Positions 51,571-60,172 of a DNA stretch of 64,000 nucleotides are shown one piece after another. Each line of letters starts with the position of its first letter. Within the stretch, counting starts at the first letter, position 1. Under the pieces are notes generated by a model. That model was not told the origin of the DNA and ran no database searches. It was given only the letters and a program-made list of their open reading frames with translations. Source of the DNA: CANJIV01 sp046330225 (GTDB lineage: Bacteria; Actinomycetota; Thermoleophilia; Solirubrobacterales; Solirubrobacteraceae); the NCBI GenBank assembly GCA_046330225.1, contig JAXLTD010000001.1, positions 248,001 to 312,000 on the forward strand. The letters run 5' to 3'. A program made the position numbers and the translations under genes.

Positions 51571-52265
51571 GGCGACACCCAGAGGGCCACGTCGTGGTGC
51601 GGGTCGCGGGCCAGCGCGGCGTGCGTGCGGGCGGTCACCCGCCAGGCGAAGGACAGGCACTCCCCCTCGTGGGAGAAGGGGGCGTCGGGCGGAATCGCGA
51701 AGCGCACCTGCTGCGCGCCGAGCGTCGCAGGCACCTCGCGCCAGTCCTCGTAGGCGATGCCTTCGGCAGTGACCCGGCGGCGCGCCGCGTCGCCGCTGGC
51801 CTCGCGCGCCCAGCGGTCGTAGTACGCGGTGCACACGAGGCCGATCTCGACGTCTCCGCTCGCTGCGGCGGGATCGGTGATCCGGATCGCGGCCTCGATG
51901 TCCTGGCCGCGCTGCGCCTCGATCGGGCGGGCCGCGAGGTCGAAGCCAGGCTTCGCCCCCCGGGCGCGGCGGTAGGCGATCCACGCCCCGGCCGGAATGC
52001 CGACGGCGAGCGCCAGGCAGGCCAGCGCGATGAGCGAGGCGATCCCGGAGAAGCCGTTGCGCAGGATCCCCAGGACCCCGGCGGCGGCCACGATTGCGAT
52101 CGGGATGTAGAGGACGCCGAGGCAGCCGAGGCCGACCACGGTCCCGACGCTGCGGCCGATCACGGCGCCGGCGCCGCGGCGGCGCGTCTGCGGACCGGGC
52201 TCGTGCCCCGGCGGCAGGTGCGGATAGGGCTGCCGGGTGGGGGTGAAGCGGGCGGTGGCGGCCAC
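51567..52265 (-). CDS. Membrane protein of unknown function with cytoplasmic beta domain
   Basis: A 232-residue protein with two hydrophobic segments in the N-terminal half (about 45-70 and 78-105) and a C-terminal beta-rich domain of about 120 residues (IEAQRGQDIEAAIRITDPAA, then VEIGLVCTAYYDRWAREASG). The beta domain has the spacing of the neighbour's arrestin-like fold, so the two proteins may have arisen by duplication or form a pair. It starts with GTG 52265 and is coupled by GTGA to the DUF2510 gene. I do not recognise the family. Confidence 0.65.
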   Translation of the reverse strand: MAATARFTPTRQPYPHLPPGHEPGPQTRRRGAGAVIGRSVGTVVGLGCLGVLYIPIAIVAAAGVLGILRNGFSGIASLIALACLALAVGIPAGAWIAYRRARGAKPGFDLAARPIEAQRGQDIEAAIRITDPAAASGDVEIGLVCTAYYDRWAREASGDAARRRVTAEGIAYEDWREVPATLGAQQVRFAIPPDAPFSHEGECLSFAWRVTARTHAALARDPHHDVALWVSP

Positions 52266-52364
52266 GGTCGCGGCCAGCGTAGCGCGCGAGCGGCCGGCGC
52301 TGTGCCCTCGGGAAGGCCTGCTAGCGTGGCGGGCCGTCGCGGCACGGACGGAGGAGAAGCGCCA

Positions 52365-53222
52365 GTGAAGTACTACGTCAGGACGGTCATCGGACTCGGC
52401 ATCCTCACGGCCAGCCTCGTCGCGTTCTGCTACTCGCTCTACCAGGTCCTCCAGATCGGCACGTGTGCCTCGGGCGGCCCGTACATCTCGGCGCGGGAGT
52501 GCCCCGACTCCGCCGGCAAGATCATCGTGACGCTCGTGCTCAGCGTCTTCACCGGGCTCCTCGGGACCGCGATCTGGGGCGCCCGCGGACCGGCGCCGGG
52601 ATCGGGCGGGGGCAGCTCCGGAGCCAACGTGATCAGCGCCGGCATCGTCGCCTGGTCGGGGCTCTTCCTCGGCGGCGGGCTCACCTGCCTGTGGGCGGTG
52701 CTGGGGCCGGACGCGGATCCTGGCCCCGGCGCGAAGACCGCGGGAATCATCGTCGGAGCCGTGTTCGTGCCCATGGGGCTGCTGCCGCTCATCGGCATGC
52801 TGGTCGGCGCGGGTTCGAAGCTCAAGGAGCGGCGCGCGAGCGGCCCCGGCGGCCTCGGCCCGTCCGCGCCGCCGGCCCCGTCGTCGGGCGGCGGTCTCGG
52901 CACGCCGACGATGTCGACCGCCGGGCCCGCGGCCTCCTCGTCGGTGAGCGACACGGCCGCCGCCGTCTTCGGCACGAGCAGCAGTGACGCCTCCCCGTGG
53001 TCGGGCGGCCTGTCGTCGCCCGGCGCGATTCCGCCGCCGTCCTCGGCGGCGCCCCAGCCGGCCCCGGGATTCGCCGGCCTGTCGTCGAGCCCGCCGGCGG
53101 CGCTCCGCGGCGGCGGCGATCCGGCCGCCAAGCTCGAGCGCCTCGCGGCGCTGAAGGCCAAGGGCGTTCTCACCGACGCCGAGTTCGAGGCCGCGAAGGC
53201 CAAGATCATCTCCGAACTGTGA
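52365..53222 (+). CDS. Membrane protein with C-terminal SHOCT domain
   Basis: A 285-residue protein from GTG 52365 with a GGAGGAG site. Four membrane helices occupy about residues 1-160 with a Cys pair in an outer loop (GTCASGGPYISARECPDSAG). A Ser/Pro/Gly-rich linker of about 90 residues follows. The last 35 residues (LERLAALKAKGVLTDAEFEA plus AKAKII) are a SHOCT motif, a short oligomerisation element. It overlaps the next gene (GTGA). The function is unknown. Confidence 0.78.
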   Translation: MKYYVRTVIGLGILTASLVAFCYSLYQVLQIGTCASGGPYISARECPDSAGKIIVTLVLSVFTGLLGTAIWGARGPAPGSGGGSSGANVISAGIVAWSGLFLGGGLTCLWAVLGPDADPGPGAKTAGIIVGAVFVPMGLLPLIGMLVGAGSKLKERRASGPGGLGPSAPPAPSSGGGLGTPTMSTAGPAASSSVSDTAAAVFGTSSSDASPWSGGLSSPGAIPPPSSAAPQPAPGFAGLSSSPPAALRGGGDPAAKLERLAALKAKGVLTDAEFEAAKAKIISEL

Positions 53223-53950
53223 CCCGCGCGCTCAACCTGCTCGTCCCGCTCGCCACCATCGCCGTAGCTGGCTTCTTCTCGTACCAGTTCATGGGCTCCT
53301 GGACGCCGGACAACCTCGCGTCGCCGAGCGACAGCGGCGGGTCCTCCTCGGGCGGCTCCAGCCAGGTCTCCGACGACGTGAAGGGGAGCGCGAGCGACTC
53401 CCTGCTGCAGACCGAGAACTTCCGCAAGGCCGTGCGCACGATCGCTGGTGAGGCTGGCGCGGCCCGCACGATCGCCTACGTCCGCCTCGCCCCCGGCCGG
53501 ATCAACACCCAGGTCTACCGCGGGACCGACGGCGCGCGCCTGATCACGATCGGGCGCGACGGCACGGAGGCGCAGGTCATCACGACCTCGTCGACGAACA
53601 CCGGCGACGGCTTCGCGCCGCCGACGCTCAACCCGCTGGCCCCGCAGCGGATCATCAGCGGAATCGCCGAGCGCCAGCATCGCTCCTCGACCGCGGTGGC
53701 CGACGACATCGACTACATGGTCATCACCGGCACCGGCTCGCTGGCGCCAACCTGGTCCGTGTTCCTGAAGTCGGGATCGCCGCGGTTCTACGTCGCGAAG
53801 GCCAACGGCAAGCGCGTCATCGAGCCGGGGAAGCCGGTTGCGCCGTCGAGCCCGCCGAAGACGGCGCAGGACGCTCAGAAGCTCGCCGACTGCGTGCGCA
53901 AGGCCAACGGGGACGTCGTCGAGATCCAGTCCTGCCTGCAGGGCGGCTGA
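53219..53950 (+). CDS. Secreted/anchored protein of unknown function
   Basis: A 243-residue protein starting with GTG 53219. An N-terminal hydrophobic helix (LNLLVPLATIAVAGFFSY) is followed by a Ser/Gly-rich linker, then a folded domain of about 180 residues (TENFRKAVRTIAGEAGAART, later DDIDYMVITGTGSLAPTWSV). The C-terminus ends with a Cys-bearing helix (KLADCVRKANGDVVEIQSCL). I recognise no family. It is coupled to the SHOCT protein and meets the RlpA-like gene stop-to-stop with no gap (TGA then TCA at 53948-53953). Confidence 0.65.
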   Translation: MTRALNLLVPLATIAVAGFFSYQFMGSWTPDNLASPSDSGGSSSGGSSQVSDDVKGSASDSLLQTENFRKAVRTIAGEAGAARTIAYVRLAPGRINTQVYRGTDGARLITIGRDGTEAQVITTSSTNTGDGFAPPTLNPLAPQRIISGIAERQHRSSTAVADDIDYMVITGTGSLAPTWSVFLKSGSPRFYVAKANGKRVIEPGKPVAPSSPPKTAQDAQKLADCVRKANGDVVEIQSCLQGG

Positions 53951-54652
53951 TCAGGCGTCCAGCGTCCACTGCACGACGCCGAGGCCGGGGAACTTCAGGG
54001 CCGCGGCCGTCGCGCCGGTGAGATCCCAGACGCGCCCGGCGATGTACGGGCCGCGGTCGATCACCGGGACGCGGATCGCCCGGTTCCCGTAGCGGATCGT
54101 CACCATCGTGCCGCAGGGCAGCGACTTGTGCGCGACGCCGAGCTGCTCGGGCTTGAGGCGGCCGCCGCAGGCGATCGGCAGCCCGTAGTCCGTGTAGACC
54201 GACGCGATGCTCTGCTGCCAGCCGGAGCGCGGCAGGCTCCCGGCGCCGAGGAGGGTCCCGCTGAAGTCCAGCTGCTGGAAGTCGTACTTGGCCTCGACCG
54301 CCTTGAGCTGCGACAGCTCGGCCTTGATCTCGGCGTCGGAAGGTGGCGGGGGCGCCGGCCCGGCATCGATCGCGGGCAGCGGGGCGTCCGGCCGCGATGC
54401 CGCGGGCTCGCCGGCGACCGGCTCCACCACCTGCGGGCGGCTGCGCCGCCGCGGGACGAGCAGCGGCTGCTGCTCGGGCTCGAGCCGGGCGACCGTCTGA
54501 GCGGCGGCCGACGCTTGGCGTTCCGGGGAATCGGCGCTCAGCACGAGCGCTCCGGCCCCGGCGGCCGCCGCGATCGCGAGGGCCACGCCGGCGACGACGC
54601 CATCGGCCCGGGGGCGCCGGCGGCGCGAGCTGTCGGCTGGGGTGTCGGCCAT
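53951..54652 (-). CDS. RlpA-like double-psi beta-barrel protein
   Basis: A 233-residue protein. An N-terminal membrane/signal segment (about residues 18-42) is preceded by an Arg-rich cytoplasmic part. A Pro/Arg-rich linker and a helix (DAEIKAELSQLKAVEAKYDF) follow. The last 95 residues are a double-psi beta-barrel (ASVYTDYGLPIACGGRLKPE, LPCGTMVTIRYGNRAIRVPV and IDRGPYIAGRVWDLT), as in RlpA and 3D-domain proteins. RlpA proteins act on naked glycan strands of peptidoglycan; the aspartate in VIDRGPY is the conserved acid. It has no SPOR domain. A role in wall remodelling is likely. Confidence 0.87.
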   Translation of the reverse strand: MADTPADSSRRRRPRADGVVAGVALAIAAAAGAGALVLSADSPERQASAAAQTVARLEPEQQPLLVPRRRSRPQVVEPVAGEPAASRPDAPLPAIDAGPAPPPPSDAEIKAELSQLKAVEAKYDFQQLDFSGTLLGAGSLPRSGWQQSIASVYTDYGLPIACGGRLKPEQLGVAHKSLPCGTMVTIRYGNRAIRVPVIDRGPYIAGRVWDLTGATAAALKFPGLGVVQWTLDA

Positions 54653-54724
54653 CGCGGGGAGGATCGCGCATCCGGGCTGCAGGGGGGGCTCGGGACGGCG
54701 CAACCTCCGCTCTAGACTGGCGCC

Positions 54725-55825
54725 ATGGCCGGCCGCATCGTCCTCTTCGGCGCCACGGGGTACACCGGCGAGCTGACCGCCGTGGCGCTCGCCGAGCGCG
54801 GCGCCGCCCCGGTGCTCGCGGCGCGCAGCCGGGACACGGCACAGGCGCTCGCTGCCCGGCTGGGGGGCCTCGACGTGGCGGTCGCCGACGTCGGCCGTCC
54901 CGACAGCGTGCGGGCGCTCGTCACGCGCGGGGACGTGCTCGTGAGCACCGTCGGACCGTTCGTGCGCTGGGGCGCCCCGGCGGTGCAGGCCGCGATCGCA
55001 GCCGGCGCCGCGTACCTGGACTCGACGGGCGAGCCCCCGTTCATCCGGGCGGTCTTCGAGCGCTACGGCGGCGGCGCGCAGGCCGCAGGCTGCGCGCTGC
55101 TCACGGCCTTCGGCTACGACTGGGTTCCCGGGAACCTCGCCGGGGCGCTCGCGCTGCGGGAGGCGGGGGAGGCGGCGGTGCGGGTCGACATCGGGTATTT
55201 CGCGCTCGGCGATCTCCGGGCCGGGACCAGTGGTGGCACGGCGGCCTCCCTGGCCGGCGTGATCGCCGAGCCCGGCTTCGCCTTTCGCGACGGGGTGCTG
55301 CGGACCGTGCGGCTGGCCGAGCGCGTGCGCAGCTTCCGGACGGGATCCGCGGAGCGTCCGGCCGCGTCGGTCGCGGGAAGCGAGCACTTCGGGCTCCCGC
55401 GCGTGACCCCGCAGCTGCGCGAGGTCAACGTGTATCTCGGCGGGTTCGGGCCGCTCACGCGCCCCCTGCAGGCGGCCACCGCGGGCGGCGCGATCATCAC
55501 GAAGGTGCCAGGCGTGCGGGAGGCGCTCGGCGCCGTGACCCGCCGGCTCGTGAAGGGATCGACGGGCGGCCCGGATGCCGCCGCCCGGGCCGGCACCGGC
55601 GCGCACGTGACGGCGTGCGCGTACGACGCCGCCGGGACGCAGCTCTCCGACGTCCACCTGCGGGGCGGCAACCCCTATGACTTCACGGCCCAGATCCTGG
55701 CCTGGGGCGCCGAGCGGGCGCTGGCCGGGGAGATCACCGGCACCGGCGCCCTCGGGCCGGTCGAGGCGTTCGGGCTCGACGCGCTGGCCGACGGCTGCGC
55801 CCAGGCAGGGCTGGAGCGGGCGTGA
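54725..55825 (+). CDS. Saccharopine-dehydrogenase-like NAD(P)-binding oxidoreductase
   Basis: A 366-residue protein of the saccharopine dehydrogenase superfamily, type found in enoyl-reductase-like lipid enzymes. The Rossmann motif is FGATGYTGELTAVALAERGA at about residues 8-27, followed by AARSRDTAQALAARLGGL. STVGPFVRWG and YLDSTGEPPF continue the pattern of this clade. The clade includes mycobacterial trans-acting enoyl reductases, but the specific substrate cannot be given. It runs directly into the peroxiredoxin-like gene 14 bp later. Confidence 0.87.
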   Translation: MAGRIVLFGATGYTGELTAVALAERGAAPVLAARSRDTAQALAARLGGLDVAVADVGRPDSVRALVTRGDVLVSTVGPFVRWGAPAVQAAIAAGAAYLDSTGEPPFIRAVFERYGGGAQAAGCALLTAFGYDWVPGNLAGALALREAGEAAVRVDIGYFALGDLRAGTSGGTAASLAGVIAEPGFAFRDGVLRTVRLAERVRSFRTGSAERPAASVAGSEHFGLPRVTPQLREVNVYLGGFGPLTRPLQAATAGGAIITKVPGVREALGAVTRRLVKGSTGGPDAAARAGTGAHVTACAYDAAGTQLSDVHLRGGNPYDFTAQILAWGAERALAGEITGTGALGPVEAFGLDALADGCAQAGLERA

Positions 55826-55838
55826 ACCGGGAGCCGGC

Positions 55839-56402
55839 ATGAGCCTCGCCGGCGAGGCCCGGAGCCTGCGGCGCCCCCCGGCGGGCGGCGGGGCGGCGCC
55901 CCCGGCCGTCGGGGAGGCGGCGCCGATGCTGCCCGGGGCCGAGCTGGACGCCGGCCGGCCGTGGCTCGTCGCGTTCCTGCGGCACGTCGGCTGTCCGTTC
56001 GCCGAGGCCACGCTCCGGTCGCTGCGCGAGACGGCAACCGCGGAGCCCGGCGTGCAGTGCGTGGCCGTGACGCACTCGGAGCCGGCGGTCGCCGCCGCGT
56101 GGGCGGAACGCTCCGGCGGGCTCGGCGCGGCCCAGCTCGTGAGCGATCCCGCGCGGCGGGCCTACGCGGCCTGGGGGCTCGGCCGGACGTCCGTGCGCCA
56201 TTTCGCGGGCGCGCGGTCGCTGCGCGCGGTCGGGCGGCTCGCCCGCCGCGGTGTCCGCAACACCGCCGCCGACGGCACCCGCTGGCAGGGCGCCGGCGCG
56301 TTCGCCGTCGGCGCGGACGGCAGGATCTGCGCCGTGCACCTGCCGGCCCATGCCGGCGACCTCCCGGATCTGCGGGCGCTGGCCGCCGCGGCCCGGCGCT
56401 GA
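55839..56402 (+). CDS. Peroxiredoxin-like (AhpC/TSA antioxidant family) protein
   Basis: A 187-residue thioredoxin-fold protein. WLVAFLRHVGCPFAEATLRS contains the likely active cysteine at the start of helix 1. AVTHSEPAVAAAWAERSGGL and the final GAFAVGADGRICAVHLPAHA match the Prx-like2 group. It lacks a second Cys in the usual CxxC position, so it may use a separate thiol donor. A probable role is peroxide removal. It follows the oxidoreductase gene in the same operon. Confidence 0.8.
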   Translation: MSLAGEARSLRRPPAGGGAAPPAVGEAAPMLPGAELDAGRPWLVAFLRHVGCPFAEATLRSLRETATAEPGVQCVAVTHSEPAVAAAWAERSGGLGAAQLVSDPARRAYAAWGLGRTSVRHFAGARSLRAVGRLARRGVRNTAADGTRWQGAGAFAVGADGRICAVHLPAHAGDLPDLRALAAAARR

Positions 56403-56439
56403 GCCGGGCCGGGCGGACGGCTTCGCCGCCGGGGCGCCG

Positions 56440-56916
56440 TCAGGAGGCGGACTTGATGCCGGTCGCCTTGACCAGCTTGCGCCGGGGATCCCGGATGCCG
56501 GTCTGCGAGTCCTTCAGGAGCTTCACCGTGGCGGCCCGGACCTTGGCCACGTCGTTGGCCGTTGCGCCGTCGGCGATGTCAGTGAGGTCCTGCTTCGCGG
56601 AGGTCAGGCCGGCCTCGAGCGCATCGACGGTCGGCTGGAGATCGTCAGGCGGCGTGGTGGCCTTGAGCGCCGTGAGCTGGGTGTCGACCTTGGTCGCGAG
56701 GGCGGAGAAGGCCGTGGCGATCTCGGCGTTCGACTTGCCCTGGGCCGTCTGCAGCTCCTTCCCGAGCGCGGCGCCCGTGGCCAGCAGCTGCGTATTGATC
56801 GGCTCGAACTGCTTCGCGAAGTCCTTCGTCTTGTCCTCGCTGCTGTTGCCGCCGCAGGCGGCGAGGGCCACCGTTGAGATCAGCACGAGCAGCAGGGTCA
56901 GTGTGCGTCCAGCCAC
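56440..56916 (-). CDS. Helical lipoprotein
   Basis: A 158-residue lipoprotein. The signal ends with lipobox LAAC (Cys21) followed by GGNSSEDK. The rest is predicted as an all-helical bundle (EPINTQLLATGAALGKELQT, then DLQPTVDALEAGLTSAKQDL). It resembles, in length and heptad style, the extracytoplasmic tail of the kinase at 47107-48504. I do not recognise a named family. The promoter region lies between it and the divergent alpha/beta hydrolase gene. Confidence 0.75.
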   Translation of the reverse strand: MAGRTLTLLLVLISTVALAACGGNSSEDKTKDFAKQFEPINTQLLATGAALGKELQTAQGKSNAEIATAFSALATKVDTQLTALKATTPPDDLQPTVDALEAGLTSAKQDLTDIADGATANDVAKVRAATVKLLKDSQTGIRDPRRKLVKATGIKSAS

Positions 56917-57030
56917 GTTGCCTCCAGTCCTCCAGGATCGAAACGGCTCCGCCGGGCAGGGGACCCGGCCGGCGGCGGTGCCGACGCGATCCTAGATGGG
57001 CGAGCGGCGGGGCGCCGCTATCGTGGGCCC

Positions 57031-57933
57031 ATGGACCGCGAAGACGTCACGTTCACCGTCGCCGGCGACCGCCTGGCGGCCTGGCGCTATCGTCCCGCCG
57101 GCGCCGGGCCGCACCCGTGCGTGGTTCTCGCCCACGGCTTCGCGGGGACGCGCCTGGCCCGGCTCGGCGCCTACGCCGAGCGCTTCGCCGAAGCCGGCCT
57201 CGGCGCGCTCGTGTTCGACTACCGCCACTTCGGCGACAGCGAGGGCGAGCCCCGGCAGCTGCTGGACATCCGCAGCCAAAAGGAGGACTGGCGGGCCGCG
57301 ATCGCCTGCGCCCGCGGCCTCGAGGGCGTCGATCCGGGCCGGATCGCGCTGTGGGGGACGTCGTTCAGCGGCGGCCATGTGCTGGCCCTCGGCGCCGAGG
57401 ACCCCCGGATCGCCGCCATCGTCGCCCAGACGCCCTTCGTGGACGGCGCGGTCAACCTGCGCATCATTCCGCCGGCGACCCTGGCCAAGGTGACGGCCGC
57501 CGGCCTGCGCGACGAGCGGGCGGCCCGGCGCGGCGAGCCGCCGGTCACGATCCCCGCTGTCGGCCCGCCCGGGACGGTCGGGGTCATGACCTCCCCCGAC
57601 GCGGAGCCGGGCTACCGCGCCCTGTTTGCCCCCGGCGACGAGTGGGTCAACGCGGTGGCCGCGCGCATCGCCCTGCGGGTGGGGCTCTGCCGCCCGATCA
57701 CGGCGGCGAAGCGGATCGGCTGCCCGCTGCTCGTCTGCGTCTGCAACGAGGACGTGGTCACGCCGCCGGCCGCGGCCGCCAAGGCCGCGGCCCGCGCCCC
57801 CCGCGGCGAGCTGCGCCGCTATCCAGGCGGGCACTTCGACATCTACGTTCCGCCGCTGTTCGAGCGCGCCGTCGCCGACCAGGCGGCCTTCCTGTCCCGG
57901 CACCTGCTCGGCGAGCCCGGCCCGGGCCGGTGA
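57031..57933 (+). CDS. Alpha/beta hydrolase
   Basis: A 300-residue alpha/beta-hydrolase fold enzyme. The oxyanion strand is VVLAHGFAGTRLARL, the nucleophile elbow is GTSFSGGH (Ser about residue 112), and the C-terminal His lies in YPGGHFDIYV. The aspartate is probably in CNEDVVTPP. A cap-like insertion lies around residues 140-200. Such enzymes act on esters, lactones or amides; the substrate is not evident. The start at ATG 57031 is consistent with the conserved N-terminal strand. Confidence 0.87.
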   Translation: MDREDVTFTVAGDRLAAWRYRPAGAGPHPCVVLAHGFAGTRLARLGAYAERFAEAGLGALVFDYRHFGDSEGEPRQLLDIRSQKEDWRAAIACARGLEGVDPGRIALWGTSFSGGHVLALGAEDPRIAAIVAQTPFVDGAVNLRIIPPATLAKVTAAGLRDERAARRGEPPVTIPAVGPPGTVGVMTSPDAEPGYRALFAPGDEWVNAVAARIALRVGLCRPITAAKRIGCPLLVCVCNEDVVTPPAAAAKAAARAPRGELRRYPGGHFDIYVPPLFERAVADQAAFLSRHLLGEPGPGR

Positions 57934-57988
57934 CCTCGGCCGCGCGCGCCGCCGCCGGCCCGCGGGCACCCGGCGCGACCGCTTCCGG

Positions 57989-59377
57989 CTACGCCGGCAG
58001 GAGCGGCGACGTGATCCCAGCCGCCAGCCCGCGCGCCGCCGCGAGGCGCTCGAGCATGAGCGCGGTGTCGGCGATCGGCACGCCGGTGAGGTGCTCGTCC
58101 CGGGCGGCGAAGTCGGCGACGATCGCCGCGACCGCCGCACCGTAGGCGGCCCCGTCGCCCGACCCGAGCGCGGCGATCGCGTCCGCCGCGCGGGCGAACG
58201 CCTCGCCGCCGTCGCGCATCCGATTCGCGGCGGCGGCCGCGAGCCCGTCGTCGCCCTGCTCGAGCGCCGCGAGGGCCAGCGCGTAGGCCGCCGGCGGGGA
58301 CAGGGACGCCGGATCCGGCGCCATCCCGCCGGGCGCGGCGAGCGCCGCCCGGACGAGCGCCGCCTCGCGCGGCCCCTCGCCGGCGATGATCGCGGCCTTG
58401 AGCATCCCCACGAGGCGCCCGTAGCTGGCCGGCGGAGCCAGGTCCCAGGACTCCTGGTAGCGGCGGGAGGCGTCCTTCAGCTTCGCCCGGCCGGCCCGCG
58501 CCTGCCCGTCGAGCAGGAGGCGCTGGCCCTCGGCCTCGAGCGCGACCGCCGCTCTGAGCCGTTCGCGATGCGGGCCCTGGACCATGCCCGGCGGGCGCTC
58601 GCCGGCGGGCGCGAACTCGACCAGGAGGGGGGCGTGGTCCGATGGCTTGGTGCCCTTGCGGTAGGCCCGGTCGGCGCCGCAGGCGACGAGCCGGGCGGCG
58701 AGCGCCGGGCCGACGAGCGCGTGGTCGATGCGCAGGCCCAGCCCCTTGTGGAAGTGGCCCTGGCGGTAGTCCCACCAGGTGAACCCGGGCTCGGCGGGCC
58801 GCAGCGCGCGGTAGGCGTCGGTCAGGTCCGCGGCGTCGCGCACGGCCGCGAGGGCGGCCCGCTCCTCGGGCTGCACGTGGGTCGAGCCGGCGAAGGCCGC
58901 CGGGTCGTACACGTCGCCGTCGGCGGGCGCCACGTTCATGTCGCCGCAGATCGCCAGGTCGGCACCGGCCACGCTGGCCGCCCGGCGGGCGGCGGCCTGC
59001 AGGAACGCGAGCTTGTCGGCGTAGGGCGGGGTGCCGACCGCCTGCCCGTTGGGGACGTAGACGCTGACGACCCGCACGCCGGCCACGGTCGCCTCGATCC
59101 AGCGTGCCTGCGCGGGGTTCGGCTCGCCCGGAAGGCCGGCGGCGACGTCGGCGGGCGGCGCGCCGGCCGGGGCGAGGATCGCCACGCCCTCGCGGCCGCC
59201 GCTGCCGTGCTCGGCGGCGGCATAGCCGGCGGCGGCGAGCTCGTCGTGGGGGAAGCCCGCGGCGCCGACCTTGGTTTCCTGGAGGCACACGACGTCGGGC
59301 TCGTGCTCGGCCAGGAGCTCGAGCACCCGCGGGAGCCGGGCCGGAAGCGAATTGACGTTCCAGGTGACGAGCCGCAT
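57989..59377 (-). CDS. xthA: Exonuclease III with extra C-terminal helical domain
   Basis: A 462-residue protein. Residues 1-258 are a full exonuclease III/AP endonuclease: MRLVTWNVNSLPARLPRVLE, Glu34 in LQETK, Asp146 and Asn148 in GDMN, Asp218 in RIDHA and Asp247-His248 in SDHAP. The family normally ends near residue 260. Here a further 200 residues follow (RERLRAAVALEAEGQRLLLD, then KDASRRYQESWDLAPPASYG). The extension is helical with tetratricopeptide-like spacing. I do not recognise it. It could bind another repair protein or DNA. The catalytic core should repair abasic sites. Confidence 0.9.
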   Translation of the reverse strand: MRLVTWNVNSLPARLPRVLELLAEHEPDVVCLQETKVGAAGFPHDELAAAGYAAAEHGSGGREGVAILAPAGAPPADVAAGLPGEPNPAQARWIEATVAGVRVVSVYVPNGQAVGTPPYADKLAFLQAAARRAASVAGADLAICGDMNVAPADGDVYDPAAFAGSTHVQPEERAALAAVRDAADLTDAYRALRPAEPGFTWWDYRQGHFHKGLGLRIDHALVGPALAARLVACGADRAYRKGTKPSDHAPLLVEFAPAGERPPGMVQGPHRERLRAAVALEAEGQRLLLDGQARAGRAKLKDASRRYQESWDLAPPASYGRLVGMLKAAIIAGEGPREAALVRAALAAPGGMAPDPASLSPPAAYALALAALEQGDDGLAAAAANRMRDGGEAFARAADAIAALGSGDGAAYGAAVAAIVADFAARDEHLTGVPIADTALMLERLAAARGLAAGITSPLLPA

Positions 59378-59575
59378 GCCGGGCTCACGCTACGCCATCG
59401 GCAGCCCGGGCCCGGCGCTCGCACATCGGTCCAGGCTCGCCCGCCGCGCGCATCCCTGAGCGGCGTGGCGCCGATTCCGCGCGTGTGCCGCGGGAACCTC
59501 GTCCCTTCCGCGGCGGCCCGCGCATCCTGGGAGGCGTGCGGCTGCCGCCTGCCCTGCCCCTACGATCGCCCGATC

Positions 59576-60172
59576 GTGCCTGCGTCCCGCCTGCCTGAAG
59601 TCGTGCTCGTGCGCCACGGAGAGACCGAGTGGAGCCGCAGCGGCCAGCACACCGGCCGGACCGACCTCGAGCTCACCGCGCATGGGCGCGAGGAGGCCGA
59701 GGAGGCTGCCCGCAAGCTCGGCGGCCGCCCGTTCGTGGCCGTCCTCTCGAGCCCGCTGCGGCGCGCCCGCGAGACCGCCCGGATCGCCGGGCACCCCGAC
59801 CCCGAGCTCACGGACGACCTGCGCGAGTGGGACTACGGGGACTACGAGGGGCTCACGACGGCGCAGATCCGGGCGGATCGCCCCGGCTGGACGCTGTGGC
59901 GGGACGGCTGCCCGGGCGGGGAGGACGCTGCCGCCGTCGGCGCCCGGGTGGACCGCGTGATCGAGCGCCTGCGCGGCCTGAAGGGCGACGCCGCGGTCTT
60001 CGCGCACGGGCACGTGCTGCGTGTGTTCGGCGCCCGCTGGGCCGGCCTGCCGCCGCAGCGCGGCTCGATCCTCGCGCTCAGCACGGCGACGGTCAGCGTG
60101 CTCGGGTACGAGCGCGAGACGCCGGTGCTGTGGTCGTGGAACGACGGGCGGCCCGTGGACGGGTCGGCGTGA
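59576..60172 (+). CDS. Histidine phosphatase family protein (phosphoglycerate mutase-like)
   Basis: A 198-residue protein. The motif LVRHGETEWSRSGQHTGRTD at residues about 10-29 contains the phosphorylated His, RR in SSPLRRARETA is the second Arg, and FAHGHVLRV holds the second His. The acidic Glu is in REWDYGDYEG. It should hydrolyse phosphate monoesters; members include phosphoglycerate mutases, broad-specificity phosphatases and CobC, and the sequence does not choose between them. The GTG start at 59576 gives the usual length. The GGDEF gene is coupled by GTGA. The 198-bp gap before it shows no other gene. Confidence 0.88.
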   Translation: MPASRLPEVVLVRHGETEWSRSGQHTGRTDLELTAHGREEAEEAARKLGGRPFVAVLSSPLRRARETARIAGHPDPELTDDLREWDYGDYEGLTTAQIRADRPGWTLWRDGCPGGEDAAAVGARVDRVIERLRGLKGDAAVFAHGHVLRVFGARWAGLPPQRGSILALSTATVSVLGYERETPVLWSWNDGRPVDGSA

